Shown here in pieces: positions 59,271 through 64,000 of a stretch of 64,000 nucleotides of DNA (the first letter of the stretch is position 1; each line of letters opens with the position of its first letter). The notes below the pieces were generated by a model. The model saw only the letters and a program-made list of their open reading frames with translations, was not told the DNA's origin and did not search any database. The stretch covers positions 930,001 to 994,000 of the forward strand of contig JAJQJQ010000045.1 of NCBI GenBank assembly GCA_028622995.1, in the 5' to 3' direction. Position numbers and translations under genes: made by a program. Source of the DNA: Panagrolaimus kolymaensis. Lineage: Eukaryota; Nematoda; Chromadorea; Rhabditida; Panagrolaimidae.

Positions 59271-59515
59271 TTTGATTTACTTTTTTTGAGAATTGATTGA
59301 CGCAAAAACAGAAGATGAGTGAAAGACGAAGAATAAAACTTTGAAACAACAAAAATGGCAAAGTTTTTTTTTGATGGAAACAAACGAAAGACAAAAGCAA
59401 TGCTAATTTTTTCGAATGTCTGACTGTCTCATTCAAGCTTCCCTCAGCTATAATTGCAGGTTGCAAGCATGATTTTCAAGCATTCCACGTTTTTTAAAGC
59501 TTCAACTAGGCAACA

Positions 59516-59534
59516 CGCGGGCCTCCGGCCCGCG
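59516..59534. repeat. Perfect GC-rich hairpin
   Basis: CGCGGGCC-TCC-GGCCCGCG: eight G-C pairs and a three-base loop, in DNA that is otherwise about 70% A+T. Confidence 0.85.
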
Positions 59535-60108
59535 ATATAAATACTTCATTATGCATTTCCTAATTTTATATCATCTTATCCGTTTCCAAAAATACCCAAA
59601 ATTTAAACTTTATACCATCTCTAAATTAATTAGATCTTTTTTCATGTTTACTGAACGAAATAAAAGTCACCACCTTATCCAACAGAATGGAAAATGCAGG
59701 ACTTCGGCCCGGCATATTATATATTTTAATCACAATGTCCTTGCATTTTGATTTTTTACCATATTTAGATCCGTTCAGTATATTTGGATCCTATTCAACT
59801 TTGAATACTTCAAAATCAACCGCAACTCTCAAGCGCTTCATTTTTATGCAATACAAATGTTTTCTTTTTTTCCTTACGCAACTTTTTCTTAACAATATGA
59901 CTTTTTAAAATGTTATTGCATGGTTCTTCATCTTTCTCATAGTACGTATATAAGATCTTCATCTCATAAACCTAATGTTTTTCCACCCGGTAACGAATTT
60001 CCTTACCCAATTCTCCAATTCCTTTAAAAAAACACCAAATGCTTAATAGCACCTCAATAATAATAGCTACCCAATAAAAAAGTCATTATCCATTTATTTA
60101 TTACACCA

Positions 60109-60123
60109 CCGGCCTTCGGCCGG
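60109..60123. repeat. Perfect GC-rich hairpin, second instance
   Basis: CCGGCC-TTC-GGCCGG: six G-C pairs and a three-base loop, followed by CATGAATG. A degenerate relative (GGACTTCGGCCCGG) lies at about 59699-59712. Confidence 0.85.
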
Positions 60124-60234
60124 CCATGAATGTTGTTTTATACAAATCTCTTTCGATCTTGGATCCTTTACCATTTTTGGATCCTTTGGGAATATTTGTA
60201 TCCTTTAATAACATATTTAAATAACTCAAAATCA

Positions 60235-60390
60235 AAAACAACCGTTCTTCACCGCTTCATTTTTATGTAATGAAAAGCAAACTTCATTCTCGCACATTCA
60301 TTCAATTTTATGTTAATTTTTTCATTTTTATTGAATTTTCCCATGAAGCATTTCCAGGCACGAAATAACAATCAAAATTACTAGGAAGGA
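60235..60390. repeat. Dispersed repeat copy, related to 50745-50905
   Basis: Same ordered blocks as the copy near 50.8 kb. A partial copy of its left part lies at about 59810-59850. Confidence 0.65.
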
Positions 60391-60545
60391 TTGATTTTTT
60401 GCTTTTTTGCTCAAAGTAAAAAGTTTCGTCGAAGCTTTGTTAATTTTTTTTTGACTAACAACCTCTCGCGTTTCTTTATTTTAACATTCTAAAATCCTCA
60501 TTATTTCAGGTGACAACATTAACCGATTATCAGCTAAAATCAAAA

Positions 60546-62349
60546 ATGATTGAAGTTATTGTTATTAGTGATGATGAAGAAGATGAAGTTATGCAGCAAC
60601 AAACAACTGGTGAGTAACTGAACATGCTTTCTTTTAACTTTTAATTTTACCTAACTTTTTAGAATCTCCTCCATCTCCTATTCCACCTGATCCTGCTCCA
60701 TCTACCAGTGGGTTTTTTTTCTTTTCTTCAACGCTTTGGATTTTTTGATGCTTACTGATATGTGCTTGTATTATAGGTCAAAGATGTCAAGAAAGTATCG
60801 TTGATAATGAAGAACTTATGGATATTGAAATTGTTTATGAAAATATTGGATGGGCTCCAGGTGTAAGTGTTACACGTTTCCTTGGCTTTCAAAATGAATA
60901 TGATACGTGTTTTTTTTAGATTCGAACTTATCATAGATTCAATCCTGCCACTTTTTTCAATTTAAATGCATTCATCCCTGAACTTGATGATACTGGTATG
61001 ATCGCTTTATTCTTTTTCATTCCGTTTGATGATTATTGGTTTCAGAAGTTTCTATGGATGAAATGGAAGCTTTTGGTGAAAGATGGGATGTCATTGAAAA
61101 TCGTCGACACAAGTTTGCTCCTTCATTCCATATTCAACGTAAAGAAATGATCTTCAAAGATCCGAGATTTGCTTTGATCAATGATGCTCTCAACAATTTC
61201 GTTAATGATGAAATGTTTGTTCACTTTATTATTAACCTTCTTTTATGTTATCATTGTTTTTTAGCGACATCCAAGATATTGAAGATATTATTCCATCATC
61301 GTATGTTAAAGAATATGGTAGCAAAAATAGTACGTTTTTAGTATTGTTATTATTTACCAAATTTTACTTCTTTCGTTTTTAGGAGCATATTATGCTGTTA
61401 TTTCTTACATGAATGAAGCTAAAAAAGCATTCGAACATACAGATATGTGGACTAAATTAGTTGCTCTTGTTAAACGAATTAATGGAAATGCAACAGAATT
61501 CGAACATTTAGCGGTTATGCCAGAAGAAATTGATATTAAAATGGAACAAATGGAACAATGGGAGGTTTGTTATTTACTTTTTTGATCCTTAACTTTGTTT
61601 GATGTATTAACTTTTTTAGGAAAGCGTTAGACAAATGCAATTATTATCTCAAGTTGATCCTAAGGAAATCAGTTATTTTACTATTAGTACCGATGATGAA
61701 GAGTATGATGAAGAAGTGGAAGATGTTGAAGAATCTATGAATGTTTGTCTTTGTCCTTTATTTCCTTCACACGTTTTTACATCACATATTTTAGGAAACA
61801 ACTACTTTAACTTCTGAATTTCGAACTCTTTATGGCAATGATAACGAATCTCTTTCTTCTCCACCTGCTGCTGTAGCTGTCATTCAATCATCTGATAATG
61901 CAAATGCTTCAACTTCTAAAGAATTGAACAATTCCAAACAGCATGATATCATAACTCTTGACGATGAAAATGACGTTGCTCTTGATTCTCCTGTTGCTAG
62001 TACCTCATTAACTTCTCGTCCATATGCTGATGTTGCTATTGCATCAACTTCAAAAGAACCTGGTGTTGTTACTCATGAAAATCATGATGGTGTTGCTTTT
62101 GTTTCTCATCGTGCTGTATCTGTCATTTCTCCAACTGATGCTGCTATTGGTTCATTTTCTAAAGAAGTCATCAATTCCATACAACCTGATCACAAAGATG
62201 ACGATGATGATGTTATAGCACTTGATCCTCCTTATGCAAATTCCGTATTTTCCTTTTCATTCGCTGATCCTTCTTATGGTTTACTTTCTAAAGAACTCAA
62301 CCATCGTAAACAACTTGAACCTGATGTTATTATACTTGATGATGATTAA
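60546..62349 (+). CDS. Acidic protein with SUMO-interaction-like motifs at both ends
   Basis: Nine exons join in phase: 60546-60609, 60663-60707, 60777-60862, 60920-60995, 61046-61214, 61265-61329, 61383-61564, 61620-61742 and 61795-62349, giving about 454 residues. The N-terminus is MIEVIVISDDEEDE and the C-terminus PDVIILDDD. Both fit the SUMO-interacting pattern of three or four aliphatic residues next to acids. Similar clusters are internal (HDIITLDDEND, DDDVIALDPP). Residues about 65-240 look folded and helical (WTKLVALVKRING, IKMEQMEQWEESVRQMQLL), followed by DDEEYDEEVEDVEE and a Ser/Asp-rich tail. SUMO-binding nuclear scaffolds such as DAXX share this organisation, but I cannot claim orthology. 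It lacks membrane segments. No domain named. Confidence 0.75.
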
Positions 62350-63115
62350 GAAGTTTCATATATTACAAATGATGATTGAATGTGCCATTTTCTTGTGATT
62401 TACCTGTTTAATAATATTAACTTTTTTGTTGTTTTTTGTTTGTATAAATTACTGTTGCTTTTTCTTGTTGTAAAAAGAGATATTAATAAATGCGATAGTT
62501 ATTGTTTCTAAAAATAAACTTTGTTTTTGCATTCGCTTTTTTTGATGGTGGACATTTATTTTGACGGACATTATTTTTGGAGGAAAGCACTTGAGAGTTT
62601 TTTTGTTGTTGGAATGCTTTCTTTCTCCCTTTTTTATAATGATGATGTAAGAGAGGAGGGATACTCTAAAAATATGTAAGAATGGAAAATGACGATTGCA
62701 AAAACAAACAAACATGCAATTTTAAGATTTTTTTGTTGTTGTTGCAAACTTTTATGGACATCATTGTTTTTGCAGCTATGATTGTGGAAGCTAATAAAAG
62801 ATTTTGTTGGGTTGCTGGAACGTGTTTTTGATTATAAAGTTGCAGATAGCTTTTTTTTTTTGTGAACCAACAGTTCGAAATTTATTTTTCGGCTCCGCTA
62901 TCATCCAATGATCGTTATGGTTAATAATTAGTACAAGACAAGACAACAAACTCGTTCACTTTAATGAAAAAACAATGTACAAGAAATTTTTCTTTTATTA
63001 AACATAAACAACAAATTCATAAATATGAAAAGGTAATAATGAATACTCAAAATATGAGAACAACGTAAAAATAGTAAAACATAAACAAAGATGAACAAAG
63101 CAAATACATAAAAAG
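62350..63115. other. Convergent 3' region
   Basis: AT-rich spacer between two converging genes, with poly-T and GTT runs and a short AATAAA-bearing part near 62484. No gene seen. Confidence 0.5.
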
Positions 63116-63982
63116 TTAAGCAGCAAGACAGTAGTATTCCAGAACATCAACAACAATATCAATAGGCAATAATTGCTTCAATTTTTCTTTACCAAAGTCT
63201 TGTCGGTGAGCTTTCAAATATTTGAAACATCTAAGTTTGAAGATTTCATGTTCTTGTTGATAGGCGATGATTGTAAGCGCACAGACGTTTTCAGCTGTTA
63301 GTTGAGTACTTTCAATTCCTTTGATGCATTCATCCTAAAAGAGATTATACATGAGTATGGCACAGTAAAATGAAAGACAGTTAAACGAGAAAAGGACATT
63401 ATTCATATGTATGTAATAACACATAAAAAAAGCGATAACTTACTTTGAGCTTCGTGAGTGAGAATTCATTGGCAAACTTGAATAAAGATGCTTCATAGCC
63501 TTTGATTGATGAAACCTTTCCACAACGAAATTGAATAGCTTTGCTAATAACATCAGCAGGGTAATTGATCCGAATCTTCTTGGAAGTTGGTGTTGCTGAA
63601 TCAAGCAAATCATTGAAAGCTTCAGATTGACCATAAAGAAGAAATTTGCTTGAATATACTTCTTTGCCATCATTTGTTTGGAAGAAGACGTCAGCGAGAT
63701 TGGAGTTCTTAGCATTAGCAATCATAGTTTCACCAAGTTCCACAGCAGAAGTGAGACGTCCAAGATCAGTAAAACCCATTCTATCTTGTGGATCAAAATT
63801 TTCGGTTTCTTCAACACTTGCGAAAGGCATAATAGGTTGTCTAACACGAACTTCAGGATAAGCTTCTGGTCGTTTAAATACCTCAGCAGTAGGAACAGTT
63901 TCAAGGAGATCATTTGGAATGTTGAGTTCATATGGATGACATGTTGAATGGTGATGTTTTGATTCTTTTACAGTAATTTTGC
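63116..63982 (-). CDS. BTB/POZ-type protein, 5' part outside the window
   Basis: Two exons are seen: 63982-63444 and 63334-63116; the AG at 63984-63983 shows that more exons lie to the right. The visible 252 residues contain an N-terminal stretch (HPYELNIPNDLLETVPT), then SNLADVFFQTNDGKEVYSSK, FLLYGQSEAFNDLLDS and RINYPADVISKAIQFRCGK. These follow the BTB pattern of D-V-x-F...G-K-E-V-Y-x-x-K-x-x-L...F...L. The final exon reads as a BACK-like helical end (TAENVCALTIIAYQQEHEIFK, LEYYCLAA). Such proteins often act as Cullin-3 adaptors, with the BTB domain binding the cullin; that role is inferred from family only. Nematodes have many BTB paralogues and I cannot name this one. Confidence 0.75.
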
Positions 63983-64000
63983 CTAAAAGATGAATAATCC

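Larger units (their letters stand above)
59271..60545. other. Intergenic with GC-rich hairpins and repeat units
   Basis: Holds three related segments headed by GC-rich, partly palindromic sequence at 59516, about 59699 and 60109. Each is followed by AT-rich DNA; the last two share TTTACCAT.TTT.GATCC-like and CAAAATCAA..CAACC...GCTTCATTTTTATG stretches. A TTTCAG acceptor near 60510 precedes the next gene's ATG. No coding gene seen. Confidence 0.6.

Overview
The window is AT-rich eukaryotic DNA, almost certainly animal and most likely from a nematode. The grounds are many short introns (about 45-60 nt), 3' splice sites of the form TTTTTAG or TTTTCAG, and acceptor-like AG sites a few bases upstream of several start codons, as expected for spliced-leader trans-splicing. 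The genes are metazoan in type: S1 protease, SLC10, atlastin, SNAPC4, RECQL, PGM3. The species cannot be fixed from the sequence; a clade IV-like nematode is my best guess. Exon boundaries were read by eye from splice sites and reading-phase continuity.

Left third (1-20.6 kb): the 5' part of a secreted S1 serine protease (minus, cut by the window edge); a head-to-head pair of paralogous secreted proteins of unknown function on the arms of an inverted duplication; a possible small two-exon gene; a C2H2 zinc-finger gene (plus); PGM3 (minus), whose sixth coding exon is split by a complete 1,486-bp LTR element; a 110-residue protein with a GC-AG intron; a 237-residue tandem-repeat acidic/basic protein (plus); and an SLC10-type transporter (minus).

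Middle (20.6-41.6 kb): two gene-poor stretches of about 5 kb flank a RECQL-type helicase. Then follow a C48 (Ulp1/SENP) protease, a long-chain acyl-CoA synthetase and, about 150 bp downstream, a multiply broken atlastin pseudogene. A repeat-bearing intergenic region comes next.

Right third (41.6-64 kb): a 13-exon SNAPC4 homologue with 4.5 Myb repeats (minus) is divergent from an AT-hook protein with four 63-bp repeats (plus). A 5.5-kb repeat- and relic-rich interval holds a tRNA-Glu(CTC) gene with an intron. ABCE1 (plus) and an ACAA2-type thiolase (minus) are convergent. A cluster of GC-rich hairpins precedes a gene for an acidic protein with SUMO-interaction-like motifs at both ends, and a BTB-type gene runs off the right edge.

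There is no single operon-like pathway. The most unusual objects are the LTR insertion with identical LTRs inside PGM3, the inverted pair of secreted paralogues with a near-identical core and unrelated flanks, the atlastin pseudogene, the intron-bearing tRNA-Glu, and the GC hairpins near 59.5-60.1 kb.
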